A DNA stretch of 64,000 bases from Ephemerocybe angulata. Taxonomy: Eukaryota; Basidiomycota; Agaricomycetes; Agaricales; Psathyrellaceae. The stretch spans positions 558,001 to 622,000 of the forward strand of contig JAACJK010000111.1 in assembly GCA_013368325.1 (NCBI GenBank), read 5' to 3'. The notes beneath the pieces were generated by a model. That model had not been told where the DNA came from. It saw nothing but the letters and a program-made list of their open reading frames with translations, and made no database searches. Each line of letters starts with the position of its first letter. Within the stretch, counting starts at the first letter, position 1. The position numbers and the translations under genes were made by a program. Shown here piece by piece: positions 1-11,074 of this stretch.

Positions 1-47
1 AGTCATCCCCACCACCGACCGCCCCCAGTCCTCAAGAATACGTCGAG

Positions 48-729
48 ATGGTGAGTTATGTCGCTTTATGAAGGGTTGCAGGCCGTCTGGAGAGATTCTA
101 CGCCGTTGGAATGGCGTTTTGGGATGGATTTGGGGTGGATGCGGCGAAATTGGATTGGATGAGGTTTGGGGAAACGTTGGAAGATTGAGCCCGCGGCAGT
201 GGGATCCCTCGTTTTCTGTGCCCTATGTCGCCGGGAACGTCGTGCTGACCAGTTTCCTTCCTTTGCGTGCTCTCGGTGCTGTAGACGAAAGGTGCGTACT
301 TTAATTCGTTATCCCACCCGAAGTTGTGCTGATCTTGCATCTAGGTACCTCGTCCTTCGGTAAGCGCCACACCAAGACCCACACGCTCTGCAGGCGTTGT
401 GGCCAACGTGCCTTCCACAGGCAGCACAAAAGTACGACCGATCGACTACCTAGGCAATATACCTGAATGTTGACCGTGCTCTCTTTCAGCCTGCGCCCAG
501 TGTGGATACCCCTCCGCCAAGCTGAGGTCGTTCGAGTGGGGCCAGAAGGCCAAGCGCCGAAAGACCACTGGTACCGGCAGGATGAGGTACTTGAAGGATG
601 TTTCCAGGAGGTTCAAGAACGGCTTCCGGTGCGTGTGTATGTCTCTTGCCCGGCGGTTCCATCTACTTACCGGCCGTCTTCAGGGAGAACACCACTGCCA
701 CCAAGAAGTCGAAGCCCACCTCCGATTAA
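48..729 (+). CDS. RPL37: 60S ribosomal protein L37 (eL37)
   Basis: Small zinc-binding protein of the large ribosomal subunit in the cytoplasm. Reading through the splice sites gives [20 protein letters not shown] at the N-terminus, then the zinc cysteines in CRRCGQRAF and [10 protein letters not shown], then a basic tail ending KKSKPTSD; about 92 aa, normal for the family. Exons as read: 48-50, 285-291, 345-431, 490-628, 684-729. The first coding exon is only the ATG, directly followed by GTGAGT; the second is a 7-base microexon (ACGAAAG) coding Thr-Lys plus one base. Both are needed to restore the invariant MTKGTSS start, which is why I chose this ATG. Only 47 bp of upstream sequence is in the window, so the promoter is cut off. 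The extra ORFs over this locus are artefacts of reading through introns. Confidence 0.95.
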
Positions 730-1450
730 ACGCTTCGCTCGTCTTGATGCATATCATGTACCATGCTACCCACATGCCAAAATACACTATGGCCATGCCC
801 ATCCTTCATCTGTTCAGGGGAATCAGAACGCAAGATGTTTCTTTCACGACGTTGTACTTTCATATTCGCAGCCTGCATCGAATTCATATCTTGGGGTTAC
901 AGGCCTGGGCTGGCTCTCGGTCACATCGATGCGCTTTCATGAGTACTGCCCTCGTCCATAAACTCAGTCCCGTAGTTCTATGCCTCAGGTGTCGATCCTG
1001 AGCCGCGGCTCATTGCAGAAGCTATTGGGGCATTTTACCAAAACGACAGAACACGCAAAATTGCCAGAAAATCTGCCCTGCCATCACGATGGTCGGAACA
1101 GCAGCAAGGTTCTATAGAATAACAATTAATAGGGAGCTCGCACAGGCAGTGGAAGCTGGCACATTCCCTGCCGGAAATGAAACCATCGTTCACAGATTCA
1201 TGCCACGTTCCGGATCGCGTCAACTACAACGCCCAGGGTATGGTTCCCTTGGAAAATAGGAGGCTCCTTCTGAAATGCTTCGAAGCATTCAAGCAATTCA
1301 TGGTGGGTCTTGCATGGGCACCATATTGAAGCATATTGAAATACCTAATGAGTTGCAGGTGGCTCCCCCCATCTGACAGTCCCTTTAGTTCCTCGCTGAC
1401 AGATGAAATAATTTGACTTTCCAACATTGCAACCTCCAGAGCCCTACCGT
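730..1450. other. Unassigned stretch between RPL37 and the Rpc160 relic
   Basis: No gene recognised. A short open segment from about 985 (after a possible CAG acceptor) reads [18 protein letters not shown] and soon meets stops. It could be diverged sequence belonging to the downstream polymerase relic, but I could not match it to Rpc160. Confidence 0.4.
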
Positions 1451-2322
1451 AAAATTGACGCTGCGAAGGTTATCAGCACGCCTATCATCAGCTGTAAACT
1501 CGTCACTCGTATTGTCAAGGGACGACTTGAGAAGACCCTTCTCGGAGAAGTGAGTGGACAGCTAGCTTTCGTCAGGGATAAATAATTAAATCGACCACAG
1601 ATTTCTAGCGTCTTTGAAGAGGCTTGGGCCCCTCAATATACCTACATCGGTATCATTATTGATACAGAAGCAATCCAAAAACTTCACGTTCGCCCCATTT
1701 TGCAATAGCTTTTCATAATATTCTCAGGATTACGAACGTCTTGCAGCTGGAGTTGACTTTGGATGACATCAAATGGGCGATCGTCAATGCAAAGAAGCTC
1801 AAGATCAAGCAGGAGTCGATTACTGTCATCCCCCGCAGAAACCGTCTGCGCATCTACATCGACGGAGAGGACAAGTTCTACCGTTTGCGAGAGCTGAGGC
1901 GCACCCTTGCTGACGTTGTCGTGAAGGTAGATGTTCAAAAGGCTACCGTGTTTGCACCTCTAACTCATTGCGATAGGGTCTGCCTACCATCCAACGTGCT
2001 GTAATTAACATCAAAGACAAGGACGACTGGAGAGGAAAGAAAAACGACAAAAAGCTGCTTGTGGAAGGTTACGGTCTCCGGAAGTGCATGATTACAGAGG
2101 GTACGCCCAACATATCATGGCCCTGGTTATGCAGTTGCTAATTGTCTGTCAACCAGGTGTTATCGGCGAACTCACTACTTCCAACCACGTTATCGAGTGT
2201 GACCCTCATAGAGGGATCGGTTACAGGTCTACCCAGGTACTGATGTCAGACTTACAGCTATATAGATACAGCATGATGTGAATATACGCTTTCCGGCCGT
2301 ATGGTATAGGGAGTCTGTGTAG
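1451..2322 (+). pseudogene. Truncated RNA polymerase III largest subunit (Rpc160) C-terminal fragment
   Basis: Spliced reading resembles the C-terminal third of the Pol III catalytic subunit: AAKVISTPIISCKL, RIVKGRLEKTLLGE, then LELTLDDIKWAIVNAKKLKI, then VEGYGLRKCM and GELTTSNHVIE. These align in order with the family's AAKxISTPII, RIVKGRIEKTxLGE, EGxGLxxVM and GxxTTSNHxxEV blocks. Introns with good borders remain (about 1552-1600, 1690-1746, 1928-1977, 2100-2157), so this came from DNA and is not a retrocopy. The catalytic double-psi barrel and most of the roughly 1,400-residue protein are absent. Upstream, the expected EPGTxVGxxAAQSIGEPG block is missing. Downstream, after GIGYRSTQ, homology is lost and a stop follows about 18 codons later, before the end of the family. 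I infer a segmental-duplication relic. A short expressed fragment is possible but unlikely to be functional. Confidence 0.72.
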
Positions 2323-2430
2323 ATAAGTAAGTCCTCATATTCAACTGTATCGTGCCCTCTTTGTGCTACCTCCGCCAGCGGGGTGCTTCACAGCTTTTTC
2401 CGAGTCGCAGACTTCGCGGGGGGAGCTCGC

Positions 2431-4155
2431 TTAGGGGTAACCCCCTGAGATTTTGCTTTGCCCAAGCCGTGTTTTTGACCGCGTTATCCTCGAGCCAGTG
2501 ACATCTCGACTATCTTCGTCGAGCTTGCGGTTCGTCATAGACCTTGTAACGCGTTTGTCGGTGGGTGGTTCTACGGGAGACTTCATCGCCGCTTTGCGCT
2601 TCTTGGAGGCTGTGATTGGTCCTTGAGCCTTTCGATCCTTCGATTCTGCCCTGCTCACCTTGGAGGGCAAGCGATTGTCGTTTCCAATGTCACGCGACGA
2701 GTAGACGTGCGGCGCATTTCCCTGTGATCCAGATTGATCCTCGCCATGTGGTTTTCTCCTCTTCAAGAGCGCAAGACAACTCCAAGCGTCGTCGGTCGCC
2801 TCCAGAAGGCTAAAGGACTCCTCGAAGAGAACGTGCGCGGCCGAGTACCTCTCGTAGTTGTCTTCAGTCGAGTTGGATGTATCCTTGTGCGTTGAAGCTA
2901 GTTCCAGGAGTTTCACTCGCAGCGCTTCGACCACGGAGAAAAGGCCAGCAACGTTCTGCGGCAAGTAATCTTTGTAGTCCCGGAGTCCTCCCCAGATTTC
3001 CTTTCGTGGATAGTCGCCACGTTCCAGCGAGTAGGTGAAGGCACGCCGGTACGCCTCTCGAGAGTGAGCACTATCCAGGATCCGGCTAGTGATCAACCAG
3101 AGCCAGATCCACCAAACAGATTCGAGGTCGTGTTGGAAGTCGTAAACCAGGTTGTAATCCGTTAAATGGGACCACAGCACCCTGCGCTGTGAACGGATTT
3201 CACAAGGCATGAAGGGGGGAGTTCCCTAAGAATGGTTTGGTTAGATATGCCGTTCTCTCGAAGATAGTGACCAAGCGGATAAGTGAAGTGTGTGTGTGTG
3301 TGTGTAGAGTTCTAAGGATGAGTAATGCAAGCTTACAATTGGAGGACCTATTAATTCATTATCGTCTGAACACTTCCTTGCGTACTCTAGATCAGAGAGC
3401 TTCAACCGCCAAGGGTTGCTCTCATTTTCTCTAAACGCCAGTATGTTTCCGGGGCTGATATCATGGTGGACCCATCCAGCAACCATCATCAACTGTAATG
3501 CTAAGAAGTGACTTTAGTAGAATGCAACGCACAATCGTATCCAGTTCCACTAACCCGCAACAGTCTGTTTTAGGACGTTAATGGCCTCTCCAAGTGTCGA
3601 CAGATCGTCGAGAGCTGTGCACATCTCTTCGTACACTGTGACGACCCGCACCTTCTCTGGAGTCGATGAGCGCTCTGATTCTTGGGAGGAAGTACTACCA
3701 GCGTGTTGCGACCCAGGGCTCTCGAACCTCGAATCGACGAACGTATGCTCCAAAGACGCGCAGAGAAACAGGTCCCTAAACTTGTCCCCTTCGAGTAGTC
3801 TGCCCATTCTATCTTTTCCATGTTCGCCGAACTTGGACAATAGCGGATGTTCTCTCCAGTTGGGATTTGCCGCAAAAGCTCGGATGTCGTCGAAAAGTTG
3901 GGTCTGCATATCCTTCTCGGACATTCGAGCTTTGCGTATCCATGCGTCTTTCAGCACCACTGGCTTCGCACCCGTAAGTCGCCGAGGGTGCTCTCTCGAC
4001 TCGACTTCGATCGCTTCCCAGACGCGGGTGCCACGTAAAGAACGCGTCGTGAGGAAGAACCGAGACTGAGAGCCACCTGTTTCCTGATTCGGAAGTTCGT
4101 AGAGGCAGTTGGTGCCGATGGAAGTGATGAAGGGTTCGTAACCTGAGGCATCCAT
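2431..4155 (-). CDS. FunK1 fungal-type protein kinase, copy 1 (A subtype)
   Basis: Serine/threonine-type kinase-fold protein of the FunK1 family (Pkinase_fungal). Exons on the minus strand: 4155-3555, 3500-3337, 3225-2431, about 520 aa. Exon 1 carries MDASGYEPF, FFLTTRSLRGTRVWEAIE and VVLKDAW with the probable ATP-binding lysine. Exon 2 carries the catalytic loop WVHHDISPGNILAF, where HRD has become HHD but Asp and Asn remain, and KLSDLEYARK in the DFG position (Asp kept). Exon 3 carries the activation-segment end GTPPFMPCEI and YDFQHDLESVWWIWLW typical of FunK1. The tail is basic and disordered with TRSMT and TRSKTRL motifs. The linker ASTHKDTSN..DNYERYS groups it with copies 2 and 4. It is the only copy of the array on this strand. 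The start was chosen by conservation of the M-D-x-S-G-Y-E-P start in all five copies. Substrates are unknown. Confidence 0.88.
3288..3305. repeat. (TG)9 microsatellite
   Basis: Perfect dinucleotide run inside the second intron of FunK1 copy 1 (intron 3336-3226 on the minus strand). Confidence 0.9.
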
Positions 4156-4222
4156 CGCGTCTGGGTTTTGAGGAGGTGGTGGTTGAAGATCAACCTTGGT
4201 TCGGAGCTTTGGGCGCGGTTGC

Positions 4223-4241
4223 TCCGGATAGGGGCTGGCGC
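4223..4241 (-). promoter_or_regulatory. Shared FunK1 upstream block (copy 1)
   Basis: On the minus strand this reads GCGCCAGCCCCTATCCGGA, about 70-85 bp upstream of the copy 1 ATG. The same 19 bases precede copies 2 and 4, and a shortened form precedes copy 3. A second shared element, CAACCACCACCTCCTCAA-like, lies just before the ATG. The role (promoter element or simply co-duplicated flank) is inferred. Confidence 0.55.
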
Positions 4242-4826
4242 TTATTACGTAACGTTGTGAATTGCTCTCACCCCGCTTGGCCAGCGTAGGCTAGCAAAAA
4301 GACATTCCAAACCAATATACACTGCAGTATGTGACCGTGAGCTCATAAGCTAAAAGTATGTCCTGGTGAGGAAGATTGACTGCGTATCCCTAGCCAGCCA
4401 CACCATGGGGAAGGGGATCCCTTGAGTGACAAGTTTTTTGGTTCGGCTTCAAGTTCCTTAGCCGGAGGCTGCAGTATCTTTCTTGGTTCTTCTCTCTGGC
4501 AGACTGGCACTATAGAATCGCTCCAACTTACGTCTCCATCAAATCTATTGCAGCGTCAAGTCTGTCAAGCATTGGAAAACGAGTCCAGCTGGCCCTCATG
4601 CCCATGCTCGTTCGTATGCGGAGAACCTTACTTTATATCGATAGATAGACTGAGGGTCATCTACTCGCGCAGCTTTTGAACCCTTGCCTGGGTCACAACA
4701 GGTATCCAGCTCTCAATGTACATGTTACACTAATTCTACTCAAACTTAACGCTCTATAGATACAATGGTTGCAAGCTACCATATAAATAGTTCCCAGAAA
4801 GTGAGTGGAAAACGACCTAGTCGTCC
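4242..4826. other. Intergenic, FunK1-1 promoter side to NTF2-like gene 3' end
   Basis: 585 bp with only short chance ORFs. It separates the 5' end of FunK1 copy 1 from the 3' end of the next minus-strand gene. No repeats or RNA genes seen. Confidence 0.5.
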
Positions 4827-7800
4827 CTATGGAGACCCAAACCCGGACTCTTCTCTCCTCCTAGCTTCAGCCTCCTTCCTAAGAGCCTCCCTAATCCACG
4901 GAAAAACATCCTCCAACCTTCCTCCCTCCCTCGAACCATCGTCCCACCTCACCATCGGCCCATCCCTCACAACCATCTGGTGCGACACAACCTCAAGCGG
5001 CCACCCATCGCCCTCCCCACTCCTCCCCATATCCCTTCTTGCCCGTAAGATGAAGCACTGATCAACACTAACAACATGGTCAACCACCACCGACTTCCCG
5101 ACCTTCGTCGAATTCACCGCCTCGCTATGTATATTCACAAGCGCGCGTTCCCCCTCCCCAAAATCGTCCTCGGGCAGAATCACAGCGTCGTATATCGGGC
5201 CCGACCGCCCCTCCGCCACCCTCGTATTCATAAACTTGTGCGGCCCCAACTGCCCAAATCGAGCCATAATCGCCTCACGACCTTGATGCAGGATCCTCGC
5301 ACGAGCTTCCCCAATTCGCTCTGGAGGGCAGAAGAGCTCAGCGACAGCCATATCTGACTCGGGTTCGTGGATCCCAGCGCTGAACGTGGCGTCAGGGCCA
5401 TACGCTCCCGCAAGCTGCGCCCTGTCCCCGTCGAAGGTCTCAATATACCTGTGAAACTGTTAGGTTTGGTTGGAGCGGATGCCAGTGAATGGACATACTT
5501 CTGCAAAAAAGTAACGGCGAGGTCGAGGATGTCAGTATCGGTCCCTGAGTCCTCCCCCGAACTTGAACCCTCGTCTTCTTGAGCAGTAGGCGCATTTTCT
5601 GGCATTCCAGCATCGATCGTCGGCAAATCAGTGAGTAAGCTCGACGCCACCTCGTCCTCCTCGTTCTTGACCTGGAGAGGAAATGGTGCGTCAGGAAAAG
5701 TCTGTGTCGGCGCCACCTCGTCCTCCTCGGTCTTGACCTGGATGCACGATGGTACCTCAGGAGGAGTCTGTCTCGGCAAGACTGAGGCTTTCACAAACAG
5801 TGCCTCAGGAGGAGTCTGTCGGGATACGACCGGTTCTTTCACTTCCTCCTGAACAGGGGACACAGCCGCAGGAGCAACAGCAGTGGTTGCTGGGCTAATG
5901 TGTCGAGCAGGGCCCCGATTACCCTCACCAATCGGAGGACGTCGAGGCAAAGGCGGCGCCCTCCTAATCAACTCTTCAGTCGAGAGGGAAGGATTCGGAG
6001 CAGGCGCAGCCACAGGCACGGGCACGGGCGCCTCAGGCACCGACCGCGGCACATGCACAGGCTTGAAAGTCCTCTTCGGCGGGTGCGCATTCGGCGGCAC
6101 AACCTGACTCGGTCGCACCACCGTCGGGAGAGGAGGAGGAGGCTTCTGACTCCGCACTGGAAGAGGCGGGGTGTTCATGTTCATGTTCGACGCCGAGCCA
6201 GAGGCAGAAGGAGCAGACCCAGTCGACACCATCGACATTGACGACGACACATCACTATCCATGGGCGATGCCGCCACTTTAGCAGCAGTAGTGCGACGGG
6301 GCGTCAGCGGCGTCCGACTCTTCGTCCGACTCCGCCTCTCCGTCGCAGCCCCAAGCTCTGCATTCCAACTACTTGACTGCGTCAACGCAATCGCCAAGTC
6401 ACCCTCATACGGTCTAAGAGTATCACTCCACAGCGGAATCGTCGACTCCCACTCCAGCACCATCCCATCTTCCCGATACAACGCCTTCTTCCCCACAGTG
6501 ACGCCCTTCGCTCGCAGCCATCCCACCTTCTCTTGCCAGAACGCGCGCCGCGCCATTTGCCATCCGCCTGGGTTGAGCAGCTTTTGACATTCTGGGGGGA
6601 GAGAGAAGCGTTTGCAGGCTGATTTGACGAGCTTGCGTTCGGGTTGGAACTCTGAGGAGGAGGTGGCGGGGGGTTCTTGCTTGACGGTGGACGGATGCGC
6701 GGGGAGGGATAGAGAAGGTTGAGAAGGTGAAGGCACAGGTTCGGGTTTCACGTGCGGTGACGGCGGGGTCTGTTTCTCTGTGGAACTGGAGGGAGGCTTC
6801 GAAGGTGTTGGTATGGGTTCTCGCTTCACTGGTCTCTGAGGTGTGAGATTAGATGGCCCAGCTATGGCAGGCACTGGTTGCTTGTGGGACATCGAGCCTG
6901 GTCGCTCCAAGCTAGCCCCACCAGACAGCGAGGTTTCAGGAGGAGGCGACTGCAGGACTTGACGCTGTTTCGCTGTGGATAATGACAGTGACGGAGAGGC
7001 AGGCTTCGGAGGCGTCAGAATAGGCTCTCGTTTCACAGGTTTCTGGGGTGTGAGTGTCGATCGACCGGCTATGGCATTGGGTGGGAGATTGAGGGTCACC
7101 GGCGCCGAGTTCATAAGATCCGAACTAATCCTACTTGACTGTGACGTTCTCGGAGACCCAGGGGGCTCCTGCAGTTCAGATTGGGCTTTTTCATGGGGCT
7201 TTGTCCATAGTTGTGAACGGGGTCGACTGGGCAGCGGTGGAGGAATGGGTGGGAAAGTATTGTTGCTGCGATTTTGCTCTGGGGAATCAGGCTTTACAAC
7301 GGGTTCGTCTCTGGGAGATCGACGGGGTGGTGAGGGATTCCAGGTTTCCCATGTCGGCACAGAGAGCTCCCTCTCTGGGTGTGGAACTCCCAACGCAGAA
7401 GTGCTGGGGGTCTGTGAGGGTGACTGGACGGGATGGATGATGAGCGGGGAAGGAGGATGAGAGAGCTTTGAATTCGGCCCCGATGGTGTAAATAGTGGTG
7501 GTTTCTTCCCTCTAGTCGGATTTGCTGATGCTGAAGGGCCGGATAAAGGTGTTGTTGTTGGCTGCGGTGGGTAGCGTTGCGGAGCGATGGGTTGAGCAGG
7601 CGAAAACCCTCGAGCTGGTACCTCTTTCCGGAGATGTGGTACTTTGAAGGTGACAGGTTTCGGCGGTAGTGGATGGGATACAGGAGGATGGTTGGAAGGT
7701 GGGATGGGTGGAATAGGACCGGATGACATTATGGGATTAGAGGCAGATGACGACCCTTCCCCGGAATTGTGTTTCCATGAAGACCACCCATTATCGTGGA

Positions 7801-8270
7801 GGCGGCTGGGTTGTGGTTGTGGTTGAGTTGTGTTCTTTTGTCGTTTCCGTGGTGGGTACTCGGAACTTGGGCCAGGTTGCTCTTGCTGGTTTGGGCGCTT
7901 GTTCGGATTGGCAGAGGAGGGGTAGATGTTCGCTGAAGAAAGTCAGTAGGATTTCGACAACGAATGGTATTGAACTCACGATGTGCCCAAGAAGGTGCTG
8001 GAGAGTTCGTCATGTTAAACCTGGGGCCTTTCCAGTTGTTCTCTGGAGACTCGTCAGCGCGTAGCTACGATTCCGTTGCGGCCATGACTCACCGTAACGC
8101 CCTCGTTGCACTCGGTTTGGTTGGTAGGTTGGAACGACTTTGACCGACGGTGGGCCCTGCTTGCGTGTTCGCCTTAGGGCTTCGTTGGGCTGAACGTCCT
8201 CTTTTTCAATGTTTCCTGTGTATGTGGTACGAGCAGTACCATACTGCCGGAGAGAGCTGCCTCGTTTCAT
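4827..8270 (-). CDS. Proline-rich protein with C-terminal NTF2-like domain
   Basis: Minus-strand gene. A clear ORF runs from the ATG at 7729 to 5499. It is spliced (intron 5498-5449) to the last exon 5448-4827, giving LQKYIETFDGDRAQLAGAYG, then DAVILPE and VSVDQCFILR. This is the layout of an NTF2-fold domain like that at the C-terminus of mRNA exporters of the Mex67/NXF type. The preceding 700 residues are disordered and very rich in Pro and Ser, apart from one ordered block near SLPPECQKLLNPGGWQMARR. There is no leucine-rich repeat or RRM, so it is not Mex67 itself. The 5' end is uncertain. Spliced upstream exons (from an ATG at 8270 through 8098, then 8041-7980 and onwards) could join the main ORF through a phase-1 intron. 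Alternatively they form an upstream ORF whose stop overlaps the 7729 start as TAATG. Probable role in nuclear transport or RNA biology, by fold only. Confidence 0.75.
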
Positions 8271-9346
8271 CGGCAGCTTTGGTAATACATCATCTGTCAG
8301 CCCGGAGTGCAGATTAGATTTCAAGGGAGAGCTCACTGATTAGTGAACACAGTTCTGGGCTAGTAAAAGTCCAGCAAACGCTTCTGGGATGGAGAACTCG
8401 ATGCCTGGGGTAATCGCCAGGGAGGGGTGAGGGGAGGAAGTAAGGTTTCTGTTCCGCCGCCGCGTTTGGAATTCCACATTTGCTTGGTTTCGTTTCTGAT
8501 CGCTAACAACGCGGCATGCTGCCGCCCAAACAACGCACTGTCGAGAAACGGAAATTGGGATCCTGGATCCTGCTTTAAAGCCTAGGAGCTCCAAGGATCT
8601 GTCAGATAGACTGTGGGCGTAAATTAGGGGAGCGCACCAGGCTGTGAAGGACTAAAAATGCACAGATAACGCCAAGGCTGCCGTTTGATGCGAGCAGGCT
8701 CTCTTCAGTCCAGGAATGGGGAGGGTATCACCCAAGGCCTAACGAGTTGAGACACAACCGGAGTGACATAGAGAGGTAGCTTAGAACACAGACTACTGAG
8801 GGATACGTTTGCTATCTGAGTATCCAGAGGCCATGTGAACATGGAGTAGTTGCAACAAATGCTGAACAAGTGTCACCCACAGCTTCAGTGTGTCGATAGA
8901 CGCAACCATTAGTCTTATGCAGTATAGCTTGCGATATTTCTATGTCTATATTGTCTCTTATCCCTCGGACTCCGGGCGCGAAAAAATTAGGCGGTGGAAG
9001 GTCCACCCTTGGGTAGCTTCAACGGCTATATACTGTTCATCACTCGTATGGCATCGAACAGGTGTGTAGCTATAGTACTTTCATATATAACAGAGTAAAG
9101 TAGGGATACTTTCTGAACAAATGGACGAGGATGGGGCCAACAGGAGTCAGCTGGGGGAGGAGGCCCATTGACTCTTCCGAGTGCTTGAGGGTATCTTTTT
9201 AAGTGTGGTGTTACCATGAGCCTGGGTAAATTCATTGAAATAAAAATATGCGTCATAAAGAGAACTTCTCAAAGCTTTTGCGCTCTACTGACGAAGTTCG
9301 GTGAAATGGACGATGTTAATACTCTAGAGTCTAGACGCCGGTGGAA
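8271..9346. other. Intergenic region upstream of FunK1 copy 2
   Basis: About 1.1 kb. A short open stretch at 8340-8594 (minus) and others are not supported by codon pattern or motifs. No repeats or RNA genes recognised. Confidence 0.5.
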
Positions 9347-9365
9347 GCGCCAGCCCCTATCCGGA
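9347..9365 (+). promoter_or_regulatory. Shared FunK1 upstream block (copy 2)
   Basis: GCGCCAGCCCCTATCCGGA, 121 bp upstream of the copy 2 ATG, preceded by TAGACGCCGG and followed by a TTTGATGG..CGGC segment also found before copies 3 and 4. Identical to the block before copies 1 and 4. Confidence 0.55.
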
Positions 9366-9467
9366 ACAGCCGTGCCGTGGTTTGATGGCCCGGCGACTAA
9401 ACCGGCAGGCCACTCGACCGAAGTTGACCTTGAACTTGAACCACCATATCCTCAAGCAACATACGCA

Positions 9468-11074
9468 ATGGATCTCTCAGGATACGAGCCTTCTATCGTA
9501 CCCGTTGGCACCAACTACCTCTACGAACTTCCAAATCAAGGCGAAGACGGCTCCCAGTCCCGGTTCTTCCTCACCACGCGTTCTTTACGTGGCACCCGCG
9601 TCTGGGAGGCAATCGAAGTCGAGTCGAGAGAGCAGCCGAAACGAATCAGGAACGCAAGACCTGTAGTACTGAAGGATGCATTGGTTCTTAACTCTCGAAT
9701 GTCTGAAAAGGCTATTCAGACGCAGCTTTTTGACGACATCCGGGGGTTTGCAGCCAAGTCTGACTGGAGACACGATCCGCTATTGTCGAAGTTCGACGAA
9801 CGCGACAAAGACCGACTAAGCGATCTGCTCGAGGACGACAAGTTTACAAACCTCTTCCTCCGCGTCTCTCTCGAACATAGGTGCTTTGCAGAAGCAGGCT
9901 CTGACGACGGGTATGACGATCCCTCACCTCCTGTTGCCGGCTGCGATGAGAAGGTATCGAAATCTCGAGTGGTCACAGTATTCGAGGAAGTGTGCACGCC
10001 TCTTCATGAGCTTCATACCCTTGGAGAGGTTATGGACGTTTTGAAACAGACCGTCGTTGGTGAGTGGACATATATTCTCTAGCAGGTCTTCGTATTCACA
10101 TCCCTCTCGTTAAGCCCTGCAGCTGATGATGCTCGCCGGATGGGTGGACCATGACATCAGTTCCGGGAATATTCTGGCGTTCAGGCCAAGCGAAGAGGTG
10201 GCTTGGTCGGTAAAGCTGGCCGATCTCGAGTATGCAAAGAAATGTGCGTTCAATACTAAAGATGTTGACATCAAAGTCGTAAGTCTCGAGGTCTTTCGTG
10301 TCTTTATGGATTCGATCTTAAGTGTATCTCTTTGATCTATCAGGGTACCGCCTTTTTCATGCCATGGGAGATCCAAGAACAGCAAAGGATGGTCTGGTAC
10401 ATACCCTCTAACAGAATCCTCTTCTACGACTTCCAACACGACATCGAATCGATATGGTGGCTATGGCTCTGGATCATAACCCTGCGTATATGTGGTAACG
10501 AGGCGTCAAGAGCCCCTTATCAGCCGGTGTTCAAACACATTGCGTACAAAGAAGATCCAAATCGCTTCCAGGCGTGGGGGGAGACCTAGATCTCGAAGCC
10601 TGTGTCCATTCGGATCTTAAAAGCATGGCTGTTGTTGTCGAGGAGCTGCGCGCCAAGCTCCTACAACTTTGCTCGGAGCACAACGGCACGTCTATGGAGG
10701 ACAACTACGAGCGATACTCCAATGCCCACGCCCATTTTATGGAGGCATTCAAGCAGGTAGACGCTACCAGCCACATTTGGAGGTCACTTCCCCTCATCAA
10801 GAAGATTCCTGACTCGGCTGTGAATCTCAAGCGTGGCAACCCCGGTGGAGGAACCCAAGGCCGACCTCCGTCACCGGGGCCTAGTAATGATACACACCCT
10901 ACGAAAAGAGCTCGCCCATCAAATTCGCGAGTTCGAGCGAAGAGAGCGTGCAATGGGGGCTCTGAAAATAACCGGACCACCCGGGCACACCTCCAGAAGC
11001 GTTTGAACAACGATGCCATCCCTCGAGTCACGTCGCAAACGAAGCTCATGCTCGTCGAGAGTCTTCACATTTAA
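9468..11074 (+). CDS. FunK1 fungal-type protein kinase, copy 2 (A subtype), frameshifted
   Basis: FunK1 kinase. Exons 9468-10059, 10115-10278, 10344-11074. MDLSGYEPS starts it, although the frame is open upstream to 9216; the shared start of all copies decides. Motifs: FFLTTRSLRGTRVWEAIE, VVLKDA, catalytic loop WVDHDISSGNILAFR (DHD instead of HRD), KLADLEYAKK (Asp kept), GTAFFMPWEI and YDFQHDIESIWWLWLW. The third exon is broken: at 10576-10581 a run of six G leads to WGET and a stop at 10587-10589. One more G would continue into GGDLDLEACVHSDLKSMA, which aligns with copies 1 and 4. The downstream frame stays open to 11074 and keeps the family linker EHNGTSMEDNYERYS and a basic tail. This is either a real one-base deletion making a truncated protein or a homopolymer sequencing error. 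Confidence 0.8.

Noticed and set aside
9216..9467. Extension of FunK1 copy 2 to the upstream ATG at 9216
   Set aside because: The extra 84 codons are not shared by the other copies and overlap the conserved upstream DNA block; the common MDLSGYEP start is preferred.
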